Part shown: positions 47,658-55,907 of the stretch, piece after piece | Position numbering within the stretch: the first letter of the stretch is position 1 | How the letters are laid out: every line of letters starts with the position of its first letter | DNA from: Sphingomonas corticis | Lineage (GTDB): Bacteria > Pseudomonadota > Alphaproteobacteria > Sphingomonadales > Sphingomonadaceae | Direction of reading: 5' to 3' | NCBI RefSeq assembly: GCF_012035195.1 | Contig: NZ_JAAVJH010000001.1 | Location: 124,001-188,000, forward strand | Length of the DNA stretch: 64,000 nt | Notes under the pieces: generated by a model | The model's input: only the letters and a program-made list of their open reading frames with translations | Databases searched by the model: none | What the model was told of the DNA's origin: nothing | Position numbers and translations under genes: made by a program

Positions 47658-49316
47658 ATGCTGCGCGACCCATCCGCCAAATACCGCCCTTTCCCCACCG
47701 TCGACATCGCCGACCGTACCTGGCCGTCGAAGGCGATCACGCGCGCGCCGCGCTGGCTGTCGACGGACCTGCGCGACGGCAACCAGGCGTTGATCGATCC
47801 GATGGACGCGGAGAAGAAGACGCGCTTCTTCGACCTCCTCGTGAAGGTGGGGCTGAAGGAGATCGAGGTCGGCTTCCCCAGCGCGGGCGCGACCGAGTTC
47901 GACTTCATCTCCGGCCTGATCCGCTCCGGCCGCGTGCCCGACGACGTGACGGTACAGGTGCTGACGCAGTCGCGCCGCGACCTGATCGAGACCAGCTTCG
48001 CCAGCCTCAAGGGCGCGAGGAGCGCGATCGTCCACCTCTACAACGCCGTCTCGCCCGCCTGGCGCAAGATCGTCTTCGGCATGACGCGGGACGAGGTGAA
48101 GGCGATCGCGGTCGCGGGCGCGAAGGTGCTGCGCGACGAGGCGGCGAAGCAGCCCGACGTCGCCTGGCAATTCGAATATTCGCCGGAGACCTTCTCCACC
48201 GCGGAGCTCGACTTCTCGCTCGAGGTCTGCGCCGCGGTGATGGACGTCCTGCGCCCGACGAAGGACGCGCCGATCATCCTGAACCTGCCCGCCACGGTCG
48301 AATGCGCGACGCCCAACGTCTACGCCGACCAGATCGAGTATTTCTGCCGCCACCTGCCCGGTCGCGACGCAGCCGTCATCTCGCTGCACACGCACAACGA
48401 TCGCGGCACCGGCGTCGCGGCGGCGGAGCTGGGGCTGATGGCGGGGGCGGACCGGGTCGAGGGCTGCCTGCTCGGCAATGGGGAGCGTACCGGCAATTGC
48501 GACCTCGTCACCGTGGCGCTCAACATGTACACGCAGGGGATCGACCCCGCGCTCGACCTCTCCGACATAGACGAGATCGTGAAGACGGTGGAATATGCCA
48601 CCAGCATCCCGGTCCATCCGCGCACGCCCTATGCCGGCGACCTCGTCTTCACCGCCTTCTCCGGTTCGCACCAGGATGCGATCAAGAAGGGGTTCGCGGC
48701 GCAAGCCGCGCGCAACGACGATTACTGGGAGGTGCCGTACCTGCCGATCGACCCCGCCGACCTCGGCCGCAGCTACGAGGCGGTGATCCGCGTCAATTCG
48801 CAATCGGGCAAGGGCGGCGTCGCCTGGGTGCTGGAGCAGGACAAGGGCCTGCGCCTGCCCAAGCGGCTGCAGGCCGATTTCTCGCGCCACGTCCAGGCGC
48901 TCGCGGACGCGACCAGCCGGGAGCTGAACGCCGCCGACATCTTCGCCTGCTTCGCCGCCACCTACCTGCCGGGCGAGAGCGACCGTTTCGTGCTGCGCGA
49001 CTATGAGGAGACAGGCGCGGCGGGCGACCGGCTGTTCGTCGGTCGCGTCGCGATCGACGGCCAGGAACGGTCGCTGTCCGGCCGCGGCAACGGGCTGATC
49101 TCCGGCGTGGTGGCCGCGCTGGCCGACAGCACGGGGCCGACGCTGGACGTGGTCGACTATGCCGAGCACGCGATCGGCCACGGCGCCGAGGCGCAGGCGG
49201 TGGCCTATGTCGAGTGCCGCGCCGACGACGGGCGCACGATATGGGGAGTCGGCATGGACACCGACGTCGCCACCGCCAGCGTGCGCGCGATCCTCTCGGC
49301 GGCGAACCGCGCGTAA
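47658..49316 (+). CDS. leuA: 2-isopropylmalate synthase
   Basis: 552 residues, the long LeuA2-type. Condenses acetyl-CoA with 2-oxoisovalerate, first step of leucine synthesis. N-terminal 'RYPTVDIADRTWPSK'-like lead (here 'FPTVDIADRTWPSK'), 'LSTDLRDGNQALIDPM' with the metal Asp, 'FEYSPETFSTAELDF', metal histidines in 'ISLHTHNDRGTGVA', 'GNGERTGNCDL', and a C-terminal regulatory domain from about 430 ('GLISGVVAALA'). Leucine feedback is expected at that domain in addition to the leader. Confidence 0.97.
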   Translation: MLRDPSAKYRPFPTVDIADRTWPSKAITRAPRWLSTDLRDGNQALIDPMDAEKKTRFFDLLVKVGLKEIEVGFPSAGATEFDFISGLIRSGRVPDDVTVQVLTQSRRDLIETSFASLKGARSAIVHLYNAVSPAWRKIVFGMTRDEVKAIAVAGAKVLRDEAAKQPDVAWQFEYSPETFSTAELDFSLEVCAAVMDVLRPTKDAPIILNLPATVECATPNVYADQIEYFCRHLPGRDAAVISLHTHNDRGTGVAAAELGLMAGADRVEGCLLGNGERTGNCDLVTVALNMYTQGIDPALDLSDIDEIVKTVEYATSIPVHPRTPYAGDLVFTAFSGSHQDAIKKGFAAQAARNDDYWEVPYLPIDPADLGRSYEAVIRVNSQSGKGGVAWVLEQDKGLRLPKRLQADFSRHVQALADATSRELNAADIFACFAATYLPGESDRFVLRDYEETGAAGDRLFVGRVAIDGQERSLSGRGNGLISGVVAALADSTGPTLDVVDYAEHAIGHGAEAQAVAYVECRADDGRTIWGVGMDTDVATASVRAILSAANRA

Positions 49317-49390
49317 GCGCAGCCTGGAAGGTCCAACCACGGCCTCGAAGGCCGCCGGTTCGCATCATGATGCCGGTTGGCGCCCACGCC

Positions 49391-49741
49391 TCAGCCCCGC
49401 CGCCGCACCACCTCGCAGCCGACGGTCGCATCGGGATAGACGTCCAGCTTGGTCGAGCGCACCTGCGCCTCGACCACGCGCTCGTCCGCGAGGCACAGTG
49501 CGGCGACCGCGTCGACCAGCGTCTCCTGCAAGGCGAATCCATGGGCGGCCAGCGCGAGGATGCCCTCGCGCACCGCGTCGTAGTCCATCACCTCGTCGAT
49601 CCTGTCCGCGCCGGGAGCGCGCGGATAGGACAGCGTCATCCGCACCGACAGACGCACGCGCTGCGGCGCGGCCTCGTGCGGGTGGATGCCCAGCCGCATC
49701 GCGACGATCAGGTCGTCGATGATGATCGCATAGTCAGCCAT
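49391..49741 (-). CDS. folB: Dihydroneopterin aldolase
   Basis: 116 residues. 'AIIIDDLIVAMRLGIHPHE' is the conserved FolB N-terminus; 'DYDAVREGILALAAHGFALQ' (quoted in two functional parts) and the Glu in 'LQETLVDAVA' and Lys in 'RSTKLDVYPDA' are catalytic. Forms 6-hydroxymethyl-dihydropterin in folate synthesis. Its start overlaps the end of the upstream SDR by 8 bases. Confidence 0.95.
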   Translation of the reverse strand: MADYAIIIDDLIVAMRLGIHPHEAAPQRVRLSVRMTLSYPRAPGADRIDEVMDYDAVREGILALAAHGFALQETLVDAVAALCLADERVVEAQVRSTKLDVYPDATVGCEVVRRRG

Positions 49742-50462
49742 CGCGCCCCTCGAACATCACGTCGCCGTCGCGCTTCAGGAAGCGCTGGCCGGCATCCACG
49801 TACAGCGTCTGCCCGGTGACGCTGCGCGCCTCCAGCAGGTAGACCACGGCCGCGGCCACGTTCTCGGCACCAACCGGGCGCCCCAGCAGGTTCATCCGCG
49901 CCACCCGATCGAACGCCGCATCGGACTGGTCCCCGCTCCTCAGTGTCAGCCCCGGCGCGACCGCGTTCACCCGCACCCGCGGCGCGAACGCCTGCGCCAT
50001 CATCGTCGTCGCGCCGGCCAACGCGTATTTGCTGAGCGAGTAGCTGAAATAATCGGGGTTGGGATTGGCGAGCTTCTGATCGAGCAGGTTCACCACCGCG
50101 CCTTCCCCGCCCTGCCCGGCGAGCGCCGCCGCCAGCACGGCCGGCGCGACGCAGTTCACCGCGTGGAGCCGCGTGGCGAGCGCGGGGTCGATCCGCTCGG
50201 GCCGGTCCTCCTCGAACAGCGAGGCGGAATTGACGAGACCATGGATCGCGTCGCCTCGCGCCGCGCGCGCGAACAGCGCGGGCAGCGCCGCGGTGTCGGC
50301 CAGGTCGCCGCCCACCGTCGCGCCCCCCAGCTCGCGCGCCAGCGCCTCGGCCTCGTCGCGCGAACGGCCGTAGTGGATCACCACCGCGTGCCCCGCCCCC
50401 GCCACCGCGCGCGCGATCGCCGCGCCCAGCCGCTTGCCCCCGCCCGTCACCAGCACCCGCAT
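49734..50462 (-). CDS. SDR, pteridine-reductase/FolM-like
   Basis: 242 residues. The cofactor loop is 'TGGGKRLGAAIARA', the TGxxxRxG form of PTR1/FolM pteridine reductases rather than TGxxxGxG. 'VNSASLFEEDRP', catalytic 'YFSYSLSKYALA' and 'AVAPGLTLRSGDQ' are also PTR1-like. Sitting between folE and folB, overlapping folB, it most likely reduces dihydropterins (dihydromonapterin or dihydrofolate). This would matter if the genome lacks a normal FolA. Confidence 0.88.
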   Translation of the reverse strand: MRVLVTGGGKRLGAAIARAVAGAGHAVVIHYGRSRDEAEALARELGGATVGGDLADTAALPALFARAARGDAIHGLVNSASLFEEDRPERIDPALATRLHAVNCVAPAVLAAALAGQGGEGAVVNLLDQKLANPNPDYFSYSLSKYALAGATTMMAQAFAPRVRVNAVAPGLTLRSGDQSDAAFDRVARMNLLGRPVGAENVAAAVVYLLEARSVTGQTLYVDAGQRFLKRDGDVMFEGRDG

Positions 50463-50479
50463 CGGTTCGCTCCCCGGGG

Positions 50480-51124
50480 TCAGCGCGCCAGCCCCATCAG
50501 CGAGAGCACCTCCTTGCGGCTCCGCTCGTCGTCGCGGAACACGCCCATCATCCGGCTGGTCACCATGCCCACCCCCGGCGTGCGGACACCGCGCGCGGTC
50601 ATGCAGGCGTGGCTCGCCTCGACGACGACGGCGACGCCCTGCGGCTTCAGGCCGTTCCAGATGCAGTCGGCGACTTCCGCCGTCAGCCGCTCCTGCACCT
50701 GCAACCGCCGCGCGAAGCCGTGCAGCACGCGCGCCAGCTTGGAGATGCCGACCACGTGGTCGCGCGGCAGATAGGCGATGTGCGCCTTGCCGATGATCGG
50801 CGCCATGTGATGCTCGCAATGCGACTGGAACGGAATGTCCTTCAGCAGGACGATTTCGTCGTATCCGCCCACCTCCTCGAACACGCGCGACAGATGCTGC
50901 GACGGATCGTCGGCATAGCCCGCGCAATATTCCTTCCATGCGCGCGCCACGCGCTTGGGCGTGTCGAGCAGGCCCTCGCGCGCGGGATCGTCGCCGGCCC
51001 AGCGGATCAGCGTGCGCACCGCTTCCGCTACGTCATCGGGCACTTCGATCTTCGCGGGCGTGCCGATCAGGTCGCCATCCTCCGGCTCACCGGGCACAAT
51101 ATTCGCTTCGTCTTCCATTCCCAT
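50480..51124 (-). CDS. folE: GTP cyclohydrolase I
   Basis: 214 residues. Converts GTP to dihydroneopterin triphosphate. Zinc ligands are Cys/His in 'FQSHCEHHMAPI' and Cys in 'SHACMTARGVRTPG'; 'LVGISKLARV'-type segment is present as 'VVGISKLARVLHGFARRLQ'. An acidic N-terminal tail of about 25 residues is variable. Two alternative starts (51124, 51118). First gene of folE-SDR-folB. Confidence 0.97.
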   Translation of the reverse strand: MGMEDEANIVPGEPEDGDLIGTPAKIEVPDDVAEAVRTLIRWAGDDPAREGLLDTPKRVARAWKEYCAGYADDPSQHLSRVFEEVGGYDEIVLLKDIPFQSHCEHHMAPIIGKAHIAYLPRDHVVGISKLARVLHGFARRLQVQERLTAEVADCIWNGLKPQGVAVVVEASHACMTARGVRTPGVGMVTSRMMGVFRDDERSRKEVLSLMGLAR

Positions 51125-51219
51125 CCTTCGATTACATACCGCATCGCAGCAGAGACTAGGTTCGGTTCTGCAACTGTTTCATTTATGACACTAGCGGAAG
51201 AAGCCGGGTAATTGCGTCA

Positions 51220-51259
51220 TCAAAACGTTTGACGAACGAAAATTTCCGCCGCTAGTCTC
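51220..51259 (+). promoter_or_regulatory. Candidate operator and promoter of the TonB receptor gene
   Basis: The dyad TCAAA-ACG-TTTGA (51220-51232) overlaps a -35-like TTGACG (51229-51234); a -10-like TAGTCT lies at 51254-51259 with a longish 19-base spacer. A repressor bound here would cover the -35. Regulator not identified. Confidence 0.35.
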
Positions 51260-51325
51260 CATACCGGAACATCGAACGATCGTGACCCGGCAAAAAGTCG
51301 GGCGCGACGAACCGGAGGGGATCAC

Positions 51326-54300
51326 ATGAGGAAGATGGAGCTTCTTGCCGCGTCCGCGATCGCGCTGGTCGCCGCCGCACCCGCCTCGGCGCAGACCGGC
51401 GCCACCACCAGCGCGGAAAACACCGCGCCCACGCGCGGGCCGGGCCAGGAAGCGCCGTCCTCCACTACGGATACCGGGCCGACCTATGCCGGCGACATCG
51501 TCATCACCGCGCAGCGCCAGTCGCAACGGCTGCAGGACGTGCCGATCGCGGTCAGCGCCTTCACCGCGGAGAACCTGGAGAAGCAGCAGATCGTCAACCC
51601 GGTGGCGTTGCAGCAGACCCTGCCGAACATCACCTTCACGAAGACCAACTTTACCTCCTCCAGCTTCACCATCCGCGGCATCGGCGACCTGTGCACGGGC
51701 GTCACCTGCGATTCGGCAACGGCGATCCACGTCAACGACATGCCGCTGCTCGGCACGCGCCTGTTCGAGAGCGAATTCTTCGACCTCGAACGCGTGGAGG
51801 TGCTGCGCGGACCGCAGGGCACGCTGTTCGGCCGCAACGCGACGTCGGGCGTCGTCAACTTCATCACCGCCAAGCCGGATCTGTCCGGCATCCGCGCCGC
51901 CGGCGAGTTCGAGTACGGCAATTTCGATTCGAAGCGCGTGAAGGGCATGCTGAACCTGCCCATCACCGAGACGCTGGGGGTGCGCGTCGCCGGAACCTAC
52001 CTGAAGCGCGATGGCTTCACCTTCAACGAGGCGACCGGCAACCGCATCGACGACCGCGACCTCTACGCCGTGCGCGGCACGCTGTCCTGGGAGCCGACCA
52101 GCGACACCCGCGTCGACCTGATCGGCTATTACTTCCGCGAGAAGGATCGCCGCAGCCGCATCCAGAAGCAGCTGTGCAAGCGCGACCCCACCGGCATCCT
52201 CGGCTGCTCGCCCGACCAGCTGGCCTTCGAGACGGCCAACGCCAATTCGACGCTGGCCAGCGTGCTGACCAGCCGCGAGTTCTTCACCGTCGGCGTCAGC
52301 CCGGCCGTGGCCCCGTTCGCGCTGGGCAGCGTCTACCAGGCGCAGGACCAGTTCTTCGGCGCGACCAACCCGCGTGACGTGCGCCGCGTCCGCATCGACT
52401 ACGAACCCACCTATTTCGCGGAGGAACAGCAGTACACGCTCAAGCTGTTCCACGATTTCGGCCCCGTCAGCTTCAACTTCACGGGCGGGTACATGGAAAG
52501 CCGGGTGGACTCCACCTCGGACTACAACCTGGCGATCGAGAACAGCTACGCCGGCAATGTGGGGCTGAACACGCTGAACGCCATCGGTCGGCCGGGGCTG
52601 CCGGGCGCCGCGTTCAACAACGTGCGCCAGTACCTCATCCCGAACGGGCCGTCGTCGCTGTGCCAGTCGACGCCCAGCCCGACCAACACCGGCGTCTACG
52701 GCGGCAATTCGGTCTGCGCGCCCACCAGCCTCGACTACGACCGGTCGGTGGGCCGAAACCGGCAATATTCCGCCGAGGCTCACATCGACAGCTCGTTCGA
52801 CGGCATGTTCAACTTCCTGATCGGAGGCATCTACTTCGACAGCAAGGCCCGTGACGTCGATTACTACGTCACCGCCTTCGGGCTCGACTATGCGTCGGGC
52901 ATCCTCGGCTCCGCCGCGTCCGGTGGCACCTCCTTTGCCGCGTCTCCGTACTTCCGGAGCGCGTCGCCGGAATTCCGCCTGAAATCCTACGGCATCTTCG
53001 GCGAGACCTATTTCGAGTTCAACGACGCGCTTAAGCTCACGCTCGGCCTGCGCTACAACAACGACGACAAGTCCGTCAGCGCGCGGACGACGCTGCTGAC
53101 CGACAACAGCGTGCCGAGCCGCACGGTGCTGGTGCCCTTCGGCACGACCGATGCCAACGGCACGATGAACAACGGCAATTTCGACTATAATTCCGCCGTC
53201 GCCGGTACCCAGCCGTTTGCCGAAGACAGCGTCAGCTTCCAGCGGCTGACCGGGCGCGCGGTGGTCGATTACAAGATCACGCCCGACAATCTGATCTACG
53301 CCTCTTATTCGCGGGGTTACAAGTCGGGCGGCATCAACCCGCCCCTGTCGCCCGTGTTCGCCGTCCCCACCACCTTCGCGCCGGAGAAGGTCGACGCGTT
53401 CGAGATCGGGTCGAAGAACACCTTCGGCAACGGCCAGTTGCGACTGAACGTCACCGGCTTCTACTACAAATACCAGGGCCTTCAGCTCAGCCGCATCGTC
53501 GCGCGCACGTCGGTGAACGACAACATCAACGCCAACATCTACGGCGTCGAGGCCGAAGCGGTGGTCAGCCCGGTGCCCGCGCTCCTCATCAACATGAACT
53601 TCAGCTACCTGAAGTCGAAGGTGTCGGACGACAGGTTCCTGGCGAACCCGCGCGATCCTTCCGGCGGTCGCTCGGACGCGGTCATCATCAAGGACATCAC
53701 GAACGCGTCCAACTGCGCGATCGTGCCGACCACCGCGGGCAACGTCGTCGGCGTGAACACCTACGTCGCCGCGGTCAACTCGGGTATCGGCCTGCGCGCG
53801 CCGACAGCGGTGCCGGGGACGAACACCACTGGCGCGTTCAGCGTCTGCTCGGCGCTTGCGGCGACGGCGGCGAACCCGCCCGCGGCGCTACGCGCGCTGT
53901 TCGGCGTACCCGCGGGCGCCCTGCCGTTCACCGTGCTCGGCTCGGGCGTGGAAGTGAACGTGCGGGACAACAACCTGCCGAACGCTCCCACGTACAAGTG
54001 GGCGGTCGGCGCGCAGTACACGATCGACATGGGCAGCAGCGGCTGGAACATCGTGCCGCGCGCGGACATCAACTACACCGGCAACAGCTGGGGCACGATC
54101 TTCAACCGCAACCCGATCGACCGGATCGAGGGCTATGAGGTCGTCAACGCGCAGATCCAGCTGAACGCGCCAGACGACCGCTTCTACATCCGCGGCTTCG
54201 TGCGCAACCTGACGCAGAACGACGCGACGACGGGCATGTACGTGACGGACCAGTCCTCCGGCCTGTTCACGAACATCTTCACGATCGAGCCGCGGACCTA

Positions 54301-54328
54301 CGGCATCGCCGCCGGCTTCAAGTTCTGA
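51326..54328 (+). CDS. TonB-dependent outer-membrane receptor
   Basis: 1000 residues. Signal peptide ends near 'AAAPASAQTG'. A short N-terminal linker leads to the TonB-box-like 'AGDIVITAQRQSQRLQDVP', then the plug (about 60-190; 'QQTLPNITFTKTNF', 'VEVLRGPQGTLFGRNATSG') and a 22-strand barrel ending in 'TYGIAAGFKF'. 'LFGRNATSGVVNF' and size place it in the large sphingomonad class of unknown ligand (sugars, aromatics, iron chelates). No adjacent transporter or enzyme gene reveals the ligand. Confidence 0.95.
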   Translation: MRKMELLAASAIALVAAAPASAQTGATTSAENTAPTRGPGQEAPSSTTDTGPTYAGDIVITAQRQSQRLQDVPIAVSAFTAENLEKQQIVNPVALQQTLPNITFTKTNFTSSSFTIRGIGDLCTGVTCDSATAIHVNDMPLLGTRLFESEFFDLERVEVLRGPQGTLFGRNATSGVVNFITAKPDLSGIRAAGEFEYGNFDSKRVKGMLNLPITETLGVRVAGTYLKRDGFTFNEATGNRIDDRDLYAVRGTLSWEPTSDTRVDLIGYYFREKDRRSRIQKQLCKRDPTGILGCSPDQLAFETANANSTLASVLTSREFFTVGVSPAVAPFALGSVYQAQDQFFGATNPRDVRRVRIDYEPTYFAEEQQYTLKLFHDFGPVSFNFTGGYMESRVDSTSDYNLAIENSYAGNVGLNTLNAIGRPGLPGAAFNNVRQYLIPNGPSSLCQSTPSPTNTGVYGGNSVCAPTSLDYDRSVGRNRQYSAEAHIDSSFDGMFNFLIGGIYFDSKARDVDYYVTAFGLDYASGILGSAASGGTSFAASPYFRSASPEFRLKSYGIFGETYFEFNDALKLTLGLRYNNDDKSVSARTTLLTDNSVPSRTVLVPFGTTDANGTMNNGNFDYNSAVAGTQPFAEDSVSFQRLTGRAVVDYKITPDNLIYASYSRGYKSGGINPPLSPVFAVPTTFAPEKVDAFEIGSKNTFGNGQLRLNVTGFYYKYQGLQLSRIVARTSVNDNINANIYGVEAEAVVSPVPALLINMNFSYLKSKVSDDRFLANPRDPSGGRSDAVIIKDITNASNCAIVPTTAGNVVGVNTYVAAVNSGIGLRAPTAVPGTNTTGAFSVCSALAATAANPPAALRALFGVPAGALPFTVLGSGVEVNVRDNNLPNAPTYKWAVGAQYTIDMGSSGWNIVPRADINYTGNSWGTIFNRNPIDRIEGYEVVNAQIQLNAPDDRFYIRGFVRNLTQNDATTGMYVTDQSSGLFTNIFTIEPRTYGIAAGFKF

Positions 54329-54334
54329 TGTCGC

Positions 54335-54367
54335 GCGGGGGTGCCGCCGGGCATCCCCGCAACCTTT
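54335..54367 (+). terminator. Probable intrinsic terminator of the TonB receptor gene
   Basis: 11-bp stem 54335-54345 / 54350-54360 (one G-U) with a 4-base loop, followed by AACCTTTG; the U-tract is short. Confidence 0.55.
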
Positions 54368-54416
54368 GCGCCACGCCAGCCATTGCCCTCCCGCACACGA
54401 TTGGGAGAATGATGCC

Positions 54417-54623
54417 ATGACGAAGCAGTTGAAGAGCGGCGACGAGGTCAGCTGGAAGTCGCACGGCGGCACGGCGCACGGCAAGGTCGAGAAGAAGGTG
54501 ACGTCGGACACGAAGATCAAGGGTCATCAGGTCCGCGCGTCGAAGGACGAGCCGCAATATGTGGTGAGGAGTGACAACGGGGGAAAGGCGGCGCACAAGG
54601 CGGCCGCGCTCCACAAGGAGTAG
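54417..54623 (+). CDS. DUF2945 (HVA1-type Tudor-like) small protein
   Basis: 68 residues from ATG. 'LKSGDEVSWKSHGGTAHGKV' and 'KIKGHQVRASKDEPQYVVRS' followed by 'GGKAAHKAAALHKE' match the DUF2945 hypervirulence-associated domain, a small beta-barrel of SH3/Tudor type. Likely nucleic-acid or protein binding; members are frequent beside Ku/LigD genes. Followed by a SWIB protein 48 bases on. Confidence 0.9.
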   Translation: MTKQLKSGDEVSWKSHGGTAHGKVEKKVTSDTKIKGHQVRASKDEPQYVVRSDNGGKAAHKAAALHKE

Positions 54624-54671
54624 CGGTGATTCAGCCGGCGCTTGGGGCCGGCGCATACAGGAAGGAACGAC

Positions 54672-54935
54672 ATGGCCACCACGACGACGAAGACCGGCGG
54701 CATCCACGCCCCCGTGCAGCCCTCGGCGGAGCTCGGCGCGGTCGTCGGCAACGAGAAGCTTCCGCGCAGCCAGGTCATCAGCAAGGTTTGGGACTATATC
54801 AAGTCGAACAACCTGCAGAATCCGGAGAACAAGCGCGAGATCCTGGCGGACGACAAGCTGAAGAAGGTCTTCGGTCGCGACAAGGTGACGATGTTCGAGA
54901 TGAACAAGTACATTTCCCAGCACGTTAAGGCCTGA
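54672..54935 (+). CDS. SWIB/MDM2 domain protein
   Basis: 87 residues. The SWIB domain fills residues 17-85: 'PVQPSAELGAVVGNEKLPRS' (start), 'VISKVWDYIKSNNLQNPENK', 'ILADDKLKKVFGRDKVTMFE' and 'MNKYISQHVKA'. The fold is eukaryote-like (BAF60b, MDM2) and in bacteria is seen in Chlamydia, plant-associated and alphaproteobacterial genomes, presumed DNA/chromatin related. RBS AGGAAGGA at a good distance. Likely in one transcript with DUF2945. Confidence 0.93.
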   Translation: MATTTTKTGGIHAPVQPSAELGAVVGNEKLPRSQVISKVWDYIKSNNLQNPENKREILADDKLKKVFGRDKVTMFEMNKYISQHVKA

Positions 54936-55218
54936 GGCTTCCCGCCTTGGGCAGGCGCCTCCGCGAAGATCGGCGTGCGCGCCGACACATCTTCTCACCC
55001 CGTCGATGTACCGGGGTCCAGCGACCCGCATGCTCGATCGCGAGAGGGCCTGCGACGCGCAGGATGCCGGACGAACCCGGTGTGACGAAGAGGGCCTTCG
55101 CGGAGGTCTCGGCCCCAGCCGGAGCCGCGCTTCCCACGCGGTCGAAGCAGCCGGGGGCAAGCCCCCGCGCGACAGGCGCTTGATCGCGCCCGCGCCCGGC
55201 TCTACCGCACCCATGCGT

Positions 55219-55295
55219 GCCCCCGTAGCTCAGCAGGATAGAGCGACGGTTTCCTAAACCGCAGGTCGTGAGTTCGAATCTCGCCGGGGGCACCA
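55219..55295 (+). tRNA. tRNA-Arg (anticodon CCU)
   Basis: 77 nt. Acceptor GCCCCCG pairs with CGGGGGC; D arm 'AGCTCAGCAGGATAGAGC', anticodon loop TTCCTAA with CCT at 34-36, T arm 'GTTCGAATC', discriminator A and genome-encoded CCA. Reads AGG. The 283 bases before it carry no gene; they include a GGGGGC-AA-GCCCCC hairpin (55152-55167) and a weak promoter TTGATC-N17-TACCGC (55180-55208). Confidence 0.97.
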
Positions 55296-55430
55296 TTGCG
55301 GCTCGCCCGATCGATGGCGTCGATGTGGGTAGCGCCGCGGCGAAGGCGCGCCGTTGGACGGCGCGATGCGCCGCTGGCCGCGCTCCCCGGCGTGGCGTCG
55401 CTGGTGCGACGCGCTTGCCGGCTGCGCGGT

Positions 55431-55518
55431 GGGAGCCGGGCGACCCGCGACGAAATCGTTGCGGCTGCTTCCTTCCGGACCTGACCGGGTTGGCGACGGC
55501 CGCGCCCACCCGACTCCC
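55431..55518 (-). ncRNA. ffs: 4.5S (small SRP) RNA
   Basis: Read on the minus strand, the segment GGTCAGGTCCGGAAGGAAGC (about 55485-55466) followed by AGCC is the universal SRP domain IV apical motif that binds Ffh. The ends pair: GGGAGTCGGGTG (55518-55507) with CGCCCGGCTCCC (55442-55431), giving the long hairpin of small bacterial SRP RNAs, about 88 nt. A promoter sits six bases upstream. It targets nascent membrane proteins with Ffh and FtsY. Ends are approximate by a few bases. Confidence 0.92.
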
Positions 55519-55524
55519 GCGCGC

Positions 55525-55553
55525 CCTATGGCGGAGCCGGGCGGCGCGTTCAA
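55525..55553 (-). promoter_or_regulatory. Promoter of the SRP RNA
   Basis: Minus strand TTGAAC (55553-55548), 17-base spacer, CATAGG (55530-55525), six bases before the SRP RNA 5' end. Confidence 0.7.
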
Positions 55554-55613
55554 GCCTCCGCGTCGCCCCCGCTGAAGCAGACCGACGGGACACCGCGCGC
55601 CGGGCCGTGTCCG

Positions 55614-55907
55614 TCAGCTGTCCGGCACGGCGAACGACAGGCCGGCGAGCCCCTCGTCGAGGCGGATCTGGCAGGACAGGCGACTGGTCGCCACCGCGTG
55701 CGGGACGAGGTCCAGCATGTCCTCCTCCTCCTCGCTCGCGTCCGACAGGCGGGCCATGTCCGCCGGGGCGATCACGACGTGACATGTCGCACAAGCGAGG
55801 TCGCCGCCGCAGGTCCCCTCCAGCGGCAGGCCCGCGCGCCGGCCGGCATCGAGCAGCCGCTCGCCCGCCCGCCCCTCGATCTCGCGCCCGTCGGCGTGGA
55901 GGATCAT
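55614..55907 (-). CDS. [2Fe-2S] ferredoxin
   Basis: 97 residues, plant/vertebrate-type fold. Cluster ligands: 'GTCGGDLACATCHV' gives C-x5-C-x2-C and 'SRLSCQIR' the fourth Cys. Resembles the Isc-type ferredoxin that supplies electrons to cluster assembly or P450s. It is coupled by ATGA to the cysteine desulfurase gene upstream, which supports the assembly role. Confidence 0.94.
   Translation of the reverse strand: MILHADGREIEGRAGERLLDAGRRAGLPLEGTCGGDLACATCHVVIAPADMARLSDASEEEEDMLDLVPHAVATSRLSCQIRLDEGLAGLSFAVPDS

Noticed and set aside
54925..55794. Long minus-strand open frame across the tRNA and SRP RNA
   Set aside because: Its middle ('TTCGLGNRRSILLSYG') is the translated tRNA, and the rest covers the SRP RNA and ferredoxin end; a classic false gene.
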